Assembly (NCBI GenBank): GCA_025267735.1 | Contig: CM046311.1 | Span: 27,695,399 to 27,759,398 of the forward strand | Reading direction: 5' to 3' | DNA length: 64,000 nt | Origin: Mactra quadrangularis | Taxonomy: Eukaryota; Mollusca; Bivalvia; Venerida; Mactridae | Shown here: piece after piece, positions 20,915 through 31,817 of the stretch | How the letters are laid out: each line of letters begins with the position of its first letter | Numbering within the stretch: position 1 is the first letter of the stretch | Translations under genes and position numbers: made by a program | Notes under the pieces: model-generated | Told to the model about the DNA's origin: nothing | Databases searched by the model: none | What the model saw: the letters and a program-made list of their open reading frames with translations, nothing else

Positions 20915-21458
20915 CTCTCGATCAAATCGAATGATTTTATACATTAAGTATAAACGTGTACTGATGATGCAAAGAAAAAAAAACAACGATTCGATCGAAT
21001 CTGGAGATGTCTTTATCTATATTATGTATAATGTTACGCCAGTATGTATGAAAAACGTGATTTTATTTTATTTATAATTTTAATTTAAGATGTATCAAAT
21101 ATCAGTAAATAAAATAGTTTGTATGTATTCAATACACAATAATGTATACAATACCAATTGACTTCTTTATTTTCAACATAATTTTATCTACTTTTTAACT
21201 TCCAGTTTATTGATAATGATTGCATTTAAATCATTTGGGCTAGGTCAACATGTTTTTCTCTATATTATTGAGTTATAGTAAATATTCATCTAATTATAAT
21301 TTGTAAAAACTGAAGAATTGAATAATTTTAAATAAAACATGATAAAACTACATATATATAATTTTATGTTATATTGTAGCGCTGAATCATAGTACACAAA
21401 AAATACCAACTTATAACCGTTTCTACTACAGTTTAATCTAAAGATTTTTGTTGTTGTA
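20915..21458. other. No gene recognised
   Basis: AT-rich with short frames only. Confidence 0.45.
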
Positions 21459-21600
21459 GGCACATACTGCTGTCAGTGAATGACAAATGCCCGACATGAT
21501 TTAGAATTACTGGTCGGAGGGAAAATGATCGTAGATAGATATTTTTTCATAGCCAAGCTCCACGAATGGATGCCCCGTTCGGGAAATAAACCCACCCTAC
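21459..21600 (-). mobile_element. tRNA-SINE fragment
   Basis: Minus-strand body matching the 18,405 SINE: GCACATACTGCTGTCAGTGA, ATGATTTAGAATTACTGGTC, CCAAGCTCCACGAATGGATG and CCCCGTTCGGG. The tRNA-like head is truncated just inside the B box. Confidence 0.65.
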
Positions 21601-21899
21601 CATTGTATAATCTAAAGAAAATTACATCAAACGCTTAATAGACTTCGAGCTGTGCTCATTATACTTCATACAACTTATTAGCTAGTGCTTTAAATTGTTT
21701 TAAAACTAAAACACCCACAAAAAAGAAAACAAAAACATACGAGATAGAATTTGCCATTTATTTGCTAAGCAATGATGTAATTAATCCAATTAAAAAACGT
21801 TTTATGTACGCTTTTATCAACACGCGTTATTAAGCGTAATATATGCTATATTGCAACTTTATCGGCGTAATGGCACATATATTGTTGAACTTTTTCAAT
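21601..21899. other. No gene recognised
   Basis: AT-rich with no repeat that I can pair. Confidence 0.4.
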
Positions 21900-22060
21900 T
21901 GCCAGTGGCGCATATATTAATCTTTCTGATTGATAATGGATTATATATCTGTGCAAGAATCCCCGTACAATGTTGGTGGTAATTATTTTATCGATGGTGA
22001 GTACAGAAGTACTAAAGTGAGTATTTAAATCAGTGGGGTAAATGTATGCACCACTGATAG
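21900..22060. mobile_element. Small foldback MITE, copy 1 (CAGTGGYGCATA ends)
   Basis: Left arm CCAGTGGCGCATATATTAA and right arm TTTAAATCAGTGGGGTAAAT with GTATGCACCACTG are inverted partners, imperfect on the inner side. The same arms occur more cleanly at 53,768-53,876. Confidence 0.55.
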
Positions 22061-22874
22061 TAAATAAATATAACAATTCTTTTATTTTTCTAAGAAGAAA
22101 GCGAACTGTACTTAATGATGTCTAGTTTAATGGAGTGAAACTATCAGTGGGTAACACAATCAACTGCTGCCTAATAATAAATACCTAAAATAAACGAGTC
22201 AAATGACAATGGGAAAATACTTAATCTCAATTGAAAATATTTCCTTTTAAGAAACGGATTGTGAATTGAAAGTAAATACTCAAATATTTAATACGTTCAA
22301 TGATGAGTGTATGTATGTATAGTGGGCTTTTATATTAGATAAAAACTTCAGGCAAAATTGTACGTATGTATACAATGAATCTCATATTAAATATAAGAAT
22401 AATACTGGCTGCCCTTGTTCTTTCAAAAATCATGAATAATGAGTGAAAATGTATGTATATTTAAAATACATAAATAGCGTATATTGTATTGGAATCAAAT
22501 TTAAAATTTCGATTTTTGAATATAGATTGAGACTTAATTTTTAGTTAGAAATTTTATATTTAGTATATACAAGTTTATATGAATGCACAATATAGTTTTA
22601 CGTAAAAACCGGAAGTTCGTTGTGGCTATATACATGTTTGTTGACATGACTATTTCGTAAATGAGTATGTTTTAGTATGTTGTTTCGATGTTGGTATAAT
22701 TGTTTAAACTGTGGATTACATAATTAATAATCGTCTTCTTCATAAATAATAAATTTGGATTTATTATAGTGGAGGATGAGGAAATTACTGTAAAGTTGTT
22801 TTTTTTTGCATTTTGTGTAAATATGATTAAGTAGAGTGCCTTGTGTAACCTTTCTATTTTATTAAAATTGTCAA
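22061..22874. other. AT-rich flank upstream of the 22.9-kb gene
   Basis: No open frame. It may contain promoter or intron sequence for the gene at 22,959, but no TATA box can be singled out in such AT-rich DNA. A pyrimidine-rich run followed by an AG (CAATAAAG|GATCG, about 22,878) could be a splice acceptor. Confidence 0.35.
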
Positions 22875-22914
22875 TAAAGGATCGAGCCTCATTATTTTAA
22901 TTCACAATATAGCC

Positions 22915-22956
22915 ATGGAAATGAAAATTCCTCTTGGCAATATACTGAATCAGTGA
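22915..22956 (+). CDS. 13-codon upstream ORF
   Basis: ATG in good context (AGCCATGGAA) opens MEMKIPLGNILNQ and stops two bases before the ATG at 22,959, in a different frame. If transcription starts upstream, this uORF would reduce initiation at the main start. Alternatively the region is not 5' UTR but coding in the main frame, which is open back to a TAA at 22,875. Confidence 0.3.
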   Translation: MEMKIPLGNILNQ

Positions 22957-22958
22957 CT

Positions 22959-24176
22959 ATGTTTAAATCAGTGACATCAGCGTTCTGGAGTCTCTTTTAC
23001 AGTGGTGAAGACAGCGAAACATCATCAGAAGAAAATGACCAACAACAGGAAACGCGAACTCAAAACAGAGGGCGTGGCGGTCGGGGTTTTACTAATAGAT
23101 GCCGAGATAGCACCAATCTTAAAGAAAGGTTTGAAGAAACGTCTTTTAATGCCAATGAAAAAATGAATGAGCAGAGAGAAAAAGATATCCGTGATATGAT
23201 GACGGACATTGTTAGTTGTGAGACTGGCTATTCATCAGACAGCGACAGTAGTTTTGATAATATATCCCTTGCTAATGACATAACAGATGAACAGCACCAT
23301 AGCCCGTGTCGTCACGGAGATGATGACATCATGCACCAGAATGCCCCAAACCGTCGAACACTGACTCCTGGTGAAATTCAAATTGAGAGTGCTCGTATAC
23401 CAAGACAGCCAGATTGTGAGATAGGTTTTGAAAGGAACGTACGCGATGGACATAATGATGCAATTACAACCCTGCCAAATATTAGACCTGCGTCTTTGTT
23501 TCTTTCTCAAACTAGACCAAGAAATAATGTAATTGACACTACAGAACACGGACATGACCGGGATAGACCGAGTAGAAATGAATCTATTACTGGAAATGCG
23601 CAGATATTTACAATTTCCTCAGCTTTGATGCATTCAAATAAGAGGCAAATGGGACATACTAATGACGGATTTGATCACGACGAAGGTGATGGTAATAAAA
23701 TTGTTGAAACTAAAACAGCTAAAGTTCGATGGTCCAAACTAGCCTCAAACGCTGAAGTTATCGCCTCGGGTAGCACGAATGTTTTGACAACAAATCCTAT
23801 GATAGCGGCTAGATTGACAAAGTCTTACAAGCGAGCTAAGGAAAGAGTAGCCGCTAGGAAACCTACATTTTTTCAAGTTTTTCGTAACGTACACTTTCAA
23901 AGATTTTCAAATAATATGAAAGCATTTATTGATCACCATCATGAAGCCAAGTTTCAATTTAGAACACCTAAATATTATATGAGAAATGATTCTAGTGATG
24001 AGGACGAATGGAAAGATCCTTATAGTGGAGTACCACGCCAGAAAAAATGGTATCATAACAAACCTAGATCAGGGCACCAAAGGTTACAACTAATGAAGTT
24101 TTACGGTAAGAAATCCACATTTAACCTATTGATAGACAACAATGCGTTATCATACATTTACCACCTTATTGCCTAA
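22959..24176 (+). CDS. Unrecognised protein, about 405 residues, possibly one exon of a longer gene
   Basis: This is the only long non-repetitive open frame in the window, which in DNA this AT-rich argues for real coding. I recognise no family. The N-terminal half is polar and probably disordered: an acidic SGEDSETSSEENDQQQ patch (residues ~16-31), then an RGG-like RGRGGRG (~38-44), then Ser/Asp-rich stretches. The C-terminal third is basic with a compact, perhaps folded stretch (WSKLASNAEVIASG, ~258-271; TKSYKRAKERVAARKPTFFQ, ~289-308; RNVHFQRFSNNMKAFIDHHH, ~311-330), then an acidic DSSDEDEW patch and a basic tail. No signal peptide or membrane segment. I took the first in-frame ATG (22,959), but the frame is open upstream to 22,878 and reads plausibly, so the true start may lie in an upstream exon. 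A strong donor (ACG|GTAAGA) at 24,105/24,106 means the last 23 codons may be intron. An AATAAA lies 122 bp past the stop. Confidence 0.6.
   Translation: MFKSVTSAFWSLFYSGEDSETSSEENDQQQETRTQNRGRGGRGFTNRCRDSTNLKERFEETSFNANEKMNEQREKDIRDMMTDIVSCETGYSSDSDSSFDNISLANDITDEQHHSPCRHGDDDIMHQNAPNRRTLTPGEIQIESARIPRQPDCEIGFERNVRDGHNDAITTLPNIRPASLFLSQTRPRNNVIDTTEHGHDRDRPSRNESITGNAQIFTISSALMHSNKRQMGHTNDGFDHDEGDGNKIVETKTAKVRWSKLASNAEVIASGSTNVLTTNPMIAARLTKSYKRAKERVAARKPTFFQVFRNVHFQRFSNNMKAFIDHHHEAKFQFRTPKYYMRNDSSDEDEWKDPYSGVPRQKKWYHNKPRSGHQRLQLMKFYGKKSTFNLLIDNNALSYIYHLIA
24106..24111 (+). other. Candidate 5' splice donor inside the 3' end of the open frame
   Basis: GTAAGA after ACG fits the eukaryotic donor consensus. 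If used, the frame to 24,105 continues in an unidentified downstream exon and the hydrophobic tail to 24,176 is not translated. Confidence 0.4.
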
Positions 24177-24229
24177 GCCGTATCTGTATAGCTATGGTGG
24201 CTGAATTACGCCAAGTCGCAGTGTCGATC

Positions 24230-24620
24230 CGTGGGGCGCCATGCGAAAACACAATTATACAACAATTTAATCATTTGTCGCTTGCACATGTGCAGAGAAA
24301 TAAAATTGTGAAGAATGGAGTAATTTTAACGACTTACATTTACATGTGCCTGTGCCATGCTTTCTATGTCTACTAATGTGCGCCTGTGTAAGGGGAAGAC
24401 AAAAAAGCGAAAACGCTATCACGCGACATAATCTACTCTGTCGCATTGTTGTGATTTCGCTCTTTCGCGTCTTGTCCTATTAGGCGCCACACGAAAACAC
24501 AAAGATACGTCAAGATTAAGGCAAAAACACCACACGAATAGGTGTTGTACTTTTGCAAAAGTTTTGTTGTATAAATATGTTTTCGCGTTACACTTCCTCA
24601 TGCAAAAACGCGACAAATAC
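24230..24620. repeat. GCGAAAACRC word cluster
   Basis: Words such as GCGAAAACACAA, GCGAAAACGC, CACGAAAACACAAAG and TTTCGCGTTACAC occur on both strands. This looks like a degenerate dispersed repeat of unknown class. Confidence 0.35.
24299..24304 (+). other. Candidate poly(A) signal AATAAA
   Basis: It is 123 bp after the stop at 24,176, followed by T- and GT-containing sequence. AATAAA is frequent by chance in AT-rich DNA, so support is weak. Confidence 0.35.
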
Positions 24621-24741
24621 GCGATATAAAATTCTAGAACAAAGACGTATTTCTTTATGTCCATTATTACTTAGAGCTTATCATATTTCTTGCCATAAAT
24701 AATTATATAGAGCCCGTGTCAAGAAGGTATCATTATACTCC

Positions 24742-24866
24742 ATTACAGACCGTACTGTCCCGGTTTAGGAGTTTAAGCTAAAAGCCATGAGTAATCTACT
24801 AAATACCAATTACAAACCGTCCGGTCCCGGTATAAGAGCTTACGTTAAAAGAATGTGTAATATTAA
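24742..24866. repeat. Two-copy direct repeat, about 68-bp period
   Basis: ATTACARACCGTMCKGTCCC-type blocks at about 24,743 and 24,810 are each followed by CGGTWTARGAG and TAAAAG. Confidence 0.6.
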
Positions 24867-25708
24867 AAATATATGTAGATCCTTTTTCTTAATAGCTCCA
24901 TTATGTTTGTATTAAAGCGGCTAGTTCAGAGATTTCAACTGAAATAATATCTCTATTAAAACCATCAAAATTGCATAGGAACACTAGAAAGCAGTGCAAC
25001 TTTTTTTTAATAATTGCCAATATCACATCATCCGCATAACATTTAAACTCCTACACTCCGTATAATAGATATGTTTGAAAGCTTAAATTGTAACATCACA
25101 ATACTCCTAATATGTCATTTTAAACATGAACAATTTCCATCCTATATGTTCCTTCCATCCAGAAGATAGAGATTCCGATCGGAAGTTAATTAATACTTTC
25201 CTCACAGTGGTCTAATACCTCGTGTACTACTCTAACAAAAGGTGAGTTCATTAAAAGCCAGAGTTATTGAACAGTTGGATACATTCATGAATGATAGTAT
25301 CTGGAACTTAGTCTTATAATAAAACTTAGAAAAAAATATAGGCAATTATTAAGGATAACGTGCTTGCCTTTTTTCGATTGATTGAAACCCTCTAAGTGTA
25401 TTGAATGCGCTGGAAAAATCGCAGCTATATGTTGGACATATGATGTTTTATGTGTGGTAGAACTTGCTTAAAGACAGGGCTTACGATATTTGGTTAATGG
25501 AATTACGTTTTGACTTACGTTATTTTCTGGGTAAACGTCAGAGCTAAAGTAAGTGCTTGTTAATCATTATGAGCACCAACGTGCACACACATAGGACTTT
25601 TGAAAATGTAAAATAATTTCTAAAATTACCGATGGATGTAAACAGATAATTCGTTTAAGTGATATTCGTGAATTTAAATAGGAAATTACGAAAATATAAG
25701 ATTAAACC
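24867..25708. other. No gene recognised
   Basis: AT-rich. Could be intronic to the 22.9-kb gene, but nothing shows it. Confidence 0.4.
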
Positions 25709-25745
25709 ATGGATAAGTTGGTGACAGCCACTATGCTTGGCACAT
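25709..25745 (+). CDS. Possible first coding exon (12 codons)
   Basis: An ideal start context (AAACCATGGATA) opens MDKLVTATMLGT. It runs into a strong donor, T|GTAAGTG, at 25,745/25,746. This combination is what a short first exon looks like, but there is no downstream exon I can identify and such matches arise by chance. Confidence 0.25.
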
Positions 25746-27456
25746 GTAAGTGTTATATCATTATTGAAATTGTGCAAAATCAAGTATTTTTGTTATGCTA
25801 AAATTTATCGTTTAAAAAGTTTGGCGTTGTAGAATGAATTACGTGGATTAACTATTGATTAACAAGAATAAATTATTTATATTGTTGATAAAATTCATTC
25901 TGAACACAAAACCAGTATGATGCTATTATTCTGTAGCATTATTTTAGTAGAAATTGTTTATATACTTGTATACTGTTATGATAAAATAACCGTATTTGCA
26001 TTTTGTAATTATGCTGTAAATTCGTCATGAAAACTACTATATATATACTATACTTTCTACTCGATATTTGGAACTAACCAAAAGTTCTGCATATTGAAAG
26101 CCTATTTGTAAATTAAAAGGAGACATGTGAACCGGTTTTTTTTTATTGTTTTTTAAAATACTTACGATGGTTTTTCTCGCAAGATTTGCGACAATCTTAC
26201 TGTTTTATATATCCATCCCACAGTTTCATTTTAAATAAATATGTCTCAAGCTTCAAGTGTTTTATATGTTTTCATTGGACTATAGAAGAAAAGATCAAAC
26301 GACTTAACATGTTCATGTATTTGTCGGCGCCACTCACGCAGCATAAATGAATCCTGAAATGAAGTGTGATAGTTGTATTTGAATTTTATTTAAGAACTAT
26401 ATTTTCAAATGAATTTTATGTATAGCTCTCTACAAATCTCGTGTAAATATTATGATGTTTCCAAGTAGCAAAAGTAATCGAAAGTAAAAAATGAACCAAA
26501 ATTTACTGTTGAAATTTTTTATAGTCGAATAAAGGTGACCTTGTGTATAAAAACTCTCAAAGAGCCATGTGTCAAGTTAGTTACAGTCAAGTAAAAGTTA
26601 AACTATTTTTTAAGCATTAACAAATTACATTGTCAATAATCAGTTTGGTGGTATTTAACATAGTTTTAGCGTGATTACAATTGGAAATATAAAGAGAACC
26701 ATGTACAATAAATACACATGGCAAATACATGTAAGTGTTAATACATAAAGAATGTATTGTAACATTGCACAATTTTAGCATACTACAAAAGAAACAAATA
26801 AATGATATTTATAAATAAAGTAATATACATGTATACGTATTAAAACTCACAAAACAAATTAATGATAAAGTCTCTGCCTCTGTAAAACATTACAAAAGAA
26901 TTATTGCATTGATATGAGTGCAACCCTCAATGGAAAATAGTGTCCCTATTGAAACATGACCATATAGTATGTGCATTGCATTGGAACCACTTGTCATTTT
27001 GCTTTGTGTAAAATGGAAACGGTTTTTTTCGTTTTTTCTTAATTGCTATCAATACATGTCTTATGGAGATTTTAGATTTTGAACTTCGTGTGTATAAAAT
27101 AACACTTTAATTACGATAAAAGACCAGTTGATTAAATATTAATAAATATGGCAATGCTGGTAATTTTATGTTGTTGGAAATTTGCTGTGTTTCTCACGCT
27201 AAAATAGGGCTCGATATCTTGGACAGGTGTGGGCAATGGATTCGTAGCATCAATACAAAAACATTTTTTTATGAAAAATTAATTATTATTCATCAGAAAT
27301 GAATAATTTAAATCACAAGTTTAATACACGAGAGTAGTTAATTTTAGCAGCTGTTCAATTTTAAAATGTAGATGAGGTCACTTTATATAAGAAGTGAATT
27401 TGCGCGTGGCTATGTAAAAACTACACTATTGCGTGTTTCGCATTATTTTAAGTTTA
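25746..27456. other. No gene recognised
   Basis: Very AT-rich, stops in every frame, no paired repeats seen. Compatible with intron or intergenic DNA. Confidence 0.45.
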
Positions 27457-27599
27457 CACAGTAAAGTTCGGCTATAAAGACCATTAAAATCGATAGTCTT
27501 TTAATAGCAGAATGGTTTTAAAGTTGGAAGTCTTTTTTCTTAAAACTAAGCAGTTAAAATCGTTTACCACTGTGGTCTTTACACCACAACTTTACTGTT
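27457..27599. mobile_element. 143-bp MITE with CAGTAAAGTT ends and TA flanks
   Basis: Left end CACAGTAAAGTTCGGCTATA with AAGACCA, and right end the complement of AACAGTAAAGTTGTGGTGTA with AAGACCA, are imperfect inverted repeats of about 27 bp. TA dinucleotides abut both ends, as expected for Tc1/mariner-type insertion. Too short to code. Confidence 0.6.
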
Positions 27600-28733
27600 T
27601 AGAGCGAAATTACCCGGGTTGATCACATGACAGCGCGTCATTATTTCGCATCCAATTTCCCTAAGGGCGAATAGATTCGAATCCCATTTGGGGCTGTCAT
27701 ACTGTTTAATGAATTTTTGACAATAATATCAAGTTTTCTTTATTAATACTGTATATAGAGAAGTTGTCGGCCTTTTGGACGTGTAGGTGAGTAATAGATA
27801 TAGACAAGAGTCTAGGAGAGCTATATTCGGTGTGCTAATCCCCGCAAAAACTTATAAAATGTGTCGACACGGAGTGAAACGCAGAATACGAAATAAATGG
27901 AAATCATGTCATAGTTAACATGGCCGCCAGACAACACGAGTGGAAAATAAACACAATGTAATATTGAGACTATCAATAAAAGATGATTAACAATATCCAA
28001 TCAAAGTTTGTCAATCTAACTTAGAGATAATTCTATCATACACCTAATTATTAGAACACTATCACAGTCTTTAACTGTTAGTTTTCTGTGATATTTCGAT
28101 ATAATATCTCCTGTTAACTGTCTGGTTTCTGGTAATCATTCCGCGATGATCTTGTTATTTTTTGCCGCGAGATGTATAGCTGCATTGTTTTATTATATTA
28201 TTTTGATTTAATCGAAGGGTTGCTGTTATAAATTCATAATAAGGCGTTACTCCTGTCAGTTGAAGTTTTTATCTCATATTCATGCGGAGATTGTCCTCGG
28301 GGTAAGAAAGATTCCTCTCAAGGGGAGGTTTCTAAAGTATACACGTCCGTGACGAATTGCCTGAAAATGATGTACAATTATTGTTAATATTTGATAAGGA
28401 TATAATAGTCTTTGGACATTTAGATAGTTCTGTTTCCAAAACACATTGCTCACTGTTTCTATATACAATTTAGAGAGTTTTAGAAACGTTAATATTTAGG
28501 TTGAAATCTGTGAATTTTTGCGCATGCTGTAGTGATTGAAGTGTTTACTTGTAATCGACATATTACATCAATCTTTGTGATCGTTCGACATTTTCCTATT
28601 TCTAAGTTACGAATACGCGCAACAGAATATTTTATATTTCAAGGAATAAAGGTCTGCATGATTGATTCATATTACTAAACACATACACTATAATCATAAC
28701 TTTGTCAACCGAACAATACACTCAATATTATTA
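27600..28733. other. No gene recognised
   Basis: AT-rich. At about 27,785-27,832 a GTAGGTGAGTAATAGATATA stretch with GACAAGAGTC resembles the right end of the MITE at 43,554-43,990, so a lone terminus may lie here. Confidence 0.4.
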
Positions 28734-28855
28734 GTTACACAGTCAGTTACTGACCGGATACGGTGTGATACCGGGTCAGTAAATTAATATCGAGCCCAAT
28801 ATTTATTCACTGACCCGGTATCACACCGTATCCGGTCAGTAACTGACTGTGTAAC
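28734..28855. mobile_element. Perfect 47-bp inverted repeat (foldback element)
   Basis: Arms 28,734-28,780 and 28,809-28,855 are exact reverse complements (starting GTTACACAGTCAGTTACTGA and ending CCGGGTCAGT), with a 28-bp loop. The sequence just downstream (about 28,940-29,000: GTTACTGACTGGATA, ATGGTCAGCACGTGACCG) looks like a decayed relative. Identity of the arms suggests recent formation or conversion. Confidence 0.85.
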
Positions 28856-30432
28856 GAATTTATCTTACCGAGTACCCCCATCTGAATATTTTAAAGTAGA
28901 AAAATAAGGTTTCGTCAGCGCTATCATTTATAAATTTTGTTACTGACTGGATATTAGAATCTACTGACCTAATATGGGATAATACATGGTCAGCACGTGA
29001 CCGCTCTCGGCCAATGAAAAACTAGTATTCTGTACGAGGTAAGATAAAGTAGACATAATCCTTTAAAGCCAATATATGAAGTTATATTCATTAACAGAAG
29101 ACTTGGAATCATAGAGAACACTTTCTAAAGTCAAGTTTCCATTTCATAAAAATGTGGGGTACTTTCATAAGAGCACACTATATTTAAAAATACGCTAATG
29201 ATGAATATAACTGATTCACAATAGTTTTAGCGCTTAATTATGTTATTTGGATTTGGATTTCTTTTGATAATAAGGTCTTAAATTCTTGTTCATGTTTGTA
29301 CAATACAATGCATATATATACTAGCTTCACAAATAAATCTTTGTTATATTTATCAAAAGCTATCGCCCCTATATTATCAAATAAAGTTATAGTTGTATCT
29401 AAAGACAGAATCTCTCAATGTGACTTTACACTTGAGAGTTGATTCTTTATGTCTAAGCTATAAATTATACATTTATTATATTATTCTGATGGTGATATAT
29501 AGGCACTAAGTCGTGATGTCCTACTATAAGTATGGTGACATTAAGTGTAATAGTTGATTAGATACATAAATGTTTGATGAAACTGTCTATTGCAATAACT
29601 GCAGATTTTATTAATGTATGTCTGTCTGCAAGACTTTTGCATACTGTTGTACCACTGAGGACATTTCATTGTTTCAATTGTGGCTTACATGGACATTGTA
29701 GCCATGTATCAGAATTTCTCACATATTTTTACCGCCTTGAGGTTCTACCATGTAAGTGGTGTCAACGTCATATTCAAATTGTGATCTATGTATTGTGATC
29801 AACAAAGACGACCGGCACGGTTTGGAGAAACTGTATAACAATAATACATATGATAAAAGGCATATTACTCCAAAATGATAGTTTTTACCCAAGTTCAATG
29901 ATAGTCCAGTTTTTTCCATTATGCATTATTTGATTTTACAGGTTTAAACAAAGCATAGAAAGGGCAATTTCTTTCTAATGACACAAAAAACGAATTATAA
30001 ATACAAAAATTGGCTTTAAAAAACTACGATATATGCAGTCTTAGTTAAGACGTCAAAAAGTCAGGAAACGAACATGCGCGATTGACAGAAATCTTGACAA
30101 AAAAGTTGCGTGTTTTCTTGGCGGATAAAAAATACACAAGGTGGCGCTTTGACGCCCAACGAAGCACTAAATGGCGCTGAGACGTGCTCTCCTTGGATCG
30201 ATTGACTGATATATGGCAAACTAAAATGTAATAATAGTGCGAAGGATAAGTATCAAATTAATGTAAAATAACACAAGGCAAAATAATGAAAATATTGTCA
30301 CGAAACGATATTGAGGCTGAACTGAAAAAAAAAAACATCCCGCTAGAGTGCGCTACAACAAATTCTCTCTTACTATTTAATTAATAGCTCAATTTATGTC
30401 AAAACTGATGTTAAAACAAAACTATTTTTACC
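28856..30432. other. No gene recognised
   Basis: AT-rich, short frames only. A weak hairpin lies around 29,409-29,446 (GAATCTCTCAA/TTGAGAGTTGATTC). Confidence 0.4.
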
Positions 30433-30633
30433 ATGGTGGACAGGGAAATTAGATTATACCTCAACGCCATGTCTGGATGTTTATCTATTGATGAGCTTTT
30501 CTTGTTTAATAGGAGAATATATTGTTCCTCTTATGTTAGCCGTATTGACGATATTTTCTCGGAAAAGCTTACCATGTTCGCTTGGGTTCACGCATTGTTA
30601 AAGATTAGTGAAAACTACAATATTGAAAATTGA
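30433..30633 (+). CDS. Possible small protein, 66 residues, unrecognised
   Basis: Starts in a strong context (TACCATGGTGG). The product is mixed and protein-like (MVDREIRLYLNAMSGCLSID and on; C-terminal WVHALLKISENYNIEN) with three cysteines, no repeats and no membrane segment. No homologue comes to mind, and there is no poly(A) or splice evidence. It may be a true small ORF or chance. Confidence 0.25.
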   Translation: MVDREIRLYLNAMSGCLSIDELFLFNRRIYCSSYVSRIDDIFSEKLTMFAWVHALLKISENYNIEN

Positions 30634-30693
30634 TTATCGATTCGCTTGGTCTTTGCAAAAGGACGGACGACCGGATGGCTGGATTTTTTCATC

Positions 30694-30713
30694 GCTCTCT
30701 CTCTCTCTTTCTC
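30694..30713. repeat. CT microsatellite
   Basis: CTCTCTCTCTCTCTTTCTCT. Confidence 0.8.
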
Positions 30714-30715
30714 TG

Positions 30716-31319
30716 AAAGAATCGATACCAATGTTTTATTGAAAATTGTATAGAATAAGCGATAACCTGTGTACAATTATTATCTTATGATCGGGGGACA
30801 GTTTCCTGTATTTGATTTTTTATTGATTTGTCCAATGAATTTATGAAGGCATTTTCTGTCATATTGTTAATTCACTCAATCGGATGGTTTCTTTTTATTA
30901 TTCAATGATTGATTACTAGACAAGCAATCTGCAGGAAGTTAAACTTTGGCTTGAAATATTTGCTCCTAGAATGAAACAATGTGGTTGCTAAGACTTTCAG
31001 CTAGTATCAAAACTCACTTATATCCGGACAAACAATGTTTGAAGTACAGAATATCAAAGTGTAAATAAGAATATTAAATCAATTAGGTGGTAGAAATAAT
31101 GGAATCTTGTGGTTTAAAAAAACTAACTAATAACATAATATTGGTAAAAATTGAATTTCCACGCCAAATGTTTTTATAAGATCATAAATAGTGCACATGT
31201 TCTTAAGGACAAATTATATGTTTTTAGGATCCTGGTGTAACACCATTATGATATTATTTGATATTATGTACGTGTACTATGTAACAGAATTCATTATACT
31301 CACAGTTTAGGTCAGGTAC
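30716..31319. other. No gene recognised
   Basis: AT-rich with no paired repeat or coding signal. Confidence 0.4.
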
Positions 31320-31515
31320 AGTAAGGCGCGCGAAAAACTAGAATTTTTTTCAGTATTTCGTAAATATTTCGTAAGTATAACGTGCGTACAAATCGCAGCG
31401 TATAAGCCGTATGTGCGAATCATTCGTATATCGCATCGTATCATATTGTATGGTCGTATTAATACATGGTATAAATCGTATGGTAAACACCGTATGAATG
31501 GAATAAACGTATACT
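31320..31515. repeat. CGTAT-rich degenerate repeat
   Basis: The word CGTAT or TCGTAT recurs about ten times, mixed with TTTCGTAA, similar in feel to the CGTATCGT stretch inside the 12,446 MITE. The small minus-strand frame here is a by-product. Confidence 0.4.
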
Positions 31516-31619
31516 TAAAAAAAAGCAAAGTTAAAGCAAGGGTTTTTGGAGTCTACAATTAGTATCACTATTCAGTCGACTCTTGACATTAACTTCCCTG
31601 ATCATCGAGTCATATACAC

Positions 31620-31817
31620 CAACTGTTAACACACGGCGCAGATTGCAGCCACAGCATACAATGCATGACCCTTACAGGTACCCATTTACACCTGGGTGGA
31701 GTTAAGCAATCACAGGTAAATTTCTTGCTCAAGGAAATTAGCAGTGCCCCTAGTGGGATTCGAACCCAGGACCTCTCGATCCCTAAGCGCGCGTCCCACC
31801 ACTGGACTACTGCCACT
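31620..31817 (-). mobile_element. tRNA-derived SINE, second family, near-full copy
   Basis: On the minus strand the head reads AGTCCAGTGGTGGGACGCG (A box), then GGTTCGAATCCCAC (B box). The body includes GCACTGCTAATTTCCTTGAG, CTCCACCCAGGTGTAAATGG and GTACCTGTAAGGGTCATGC. It is related to 49,612-49,775 (plus strand) and the fragment at 14,180. Open frames on both strands over this stretch are incidental. Confidence 0.75.

Noticed and set aside
20138..21077. Repetitive frames in the right arm, including one continuing into unique DNA
   Set aside because: Same tandem repeat in inverted orientation; the non-repetitive extension has no coding features.
29574..29798. 74-codon frame with several Cys/His (possible zinc finger)
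   Set aside because: Cysteine and histidine spacing fits no zinc-finger pattern that I know, and there is no other support.
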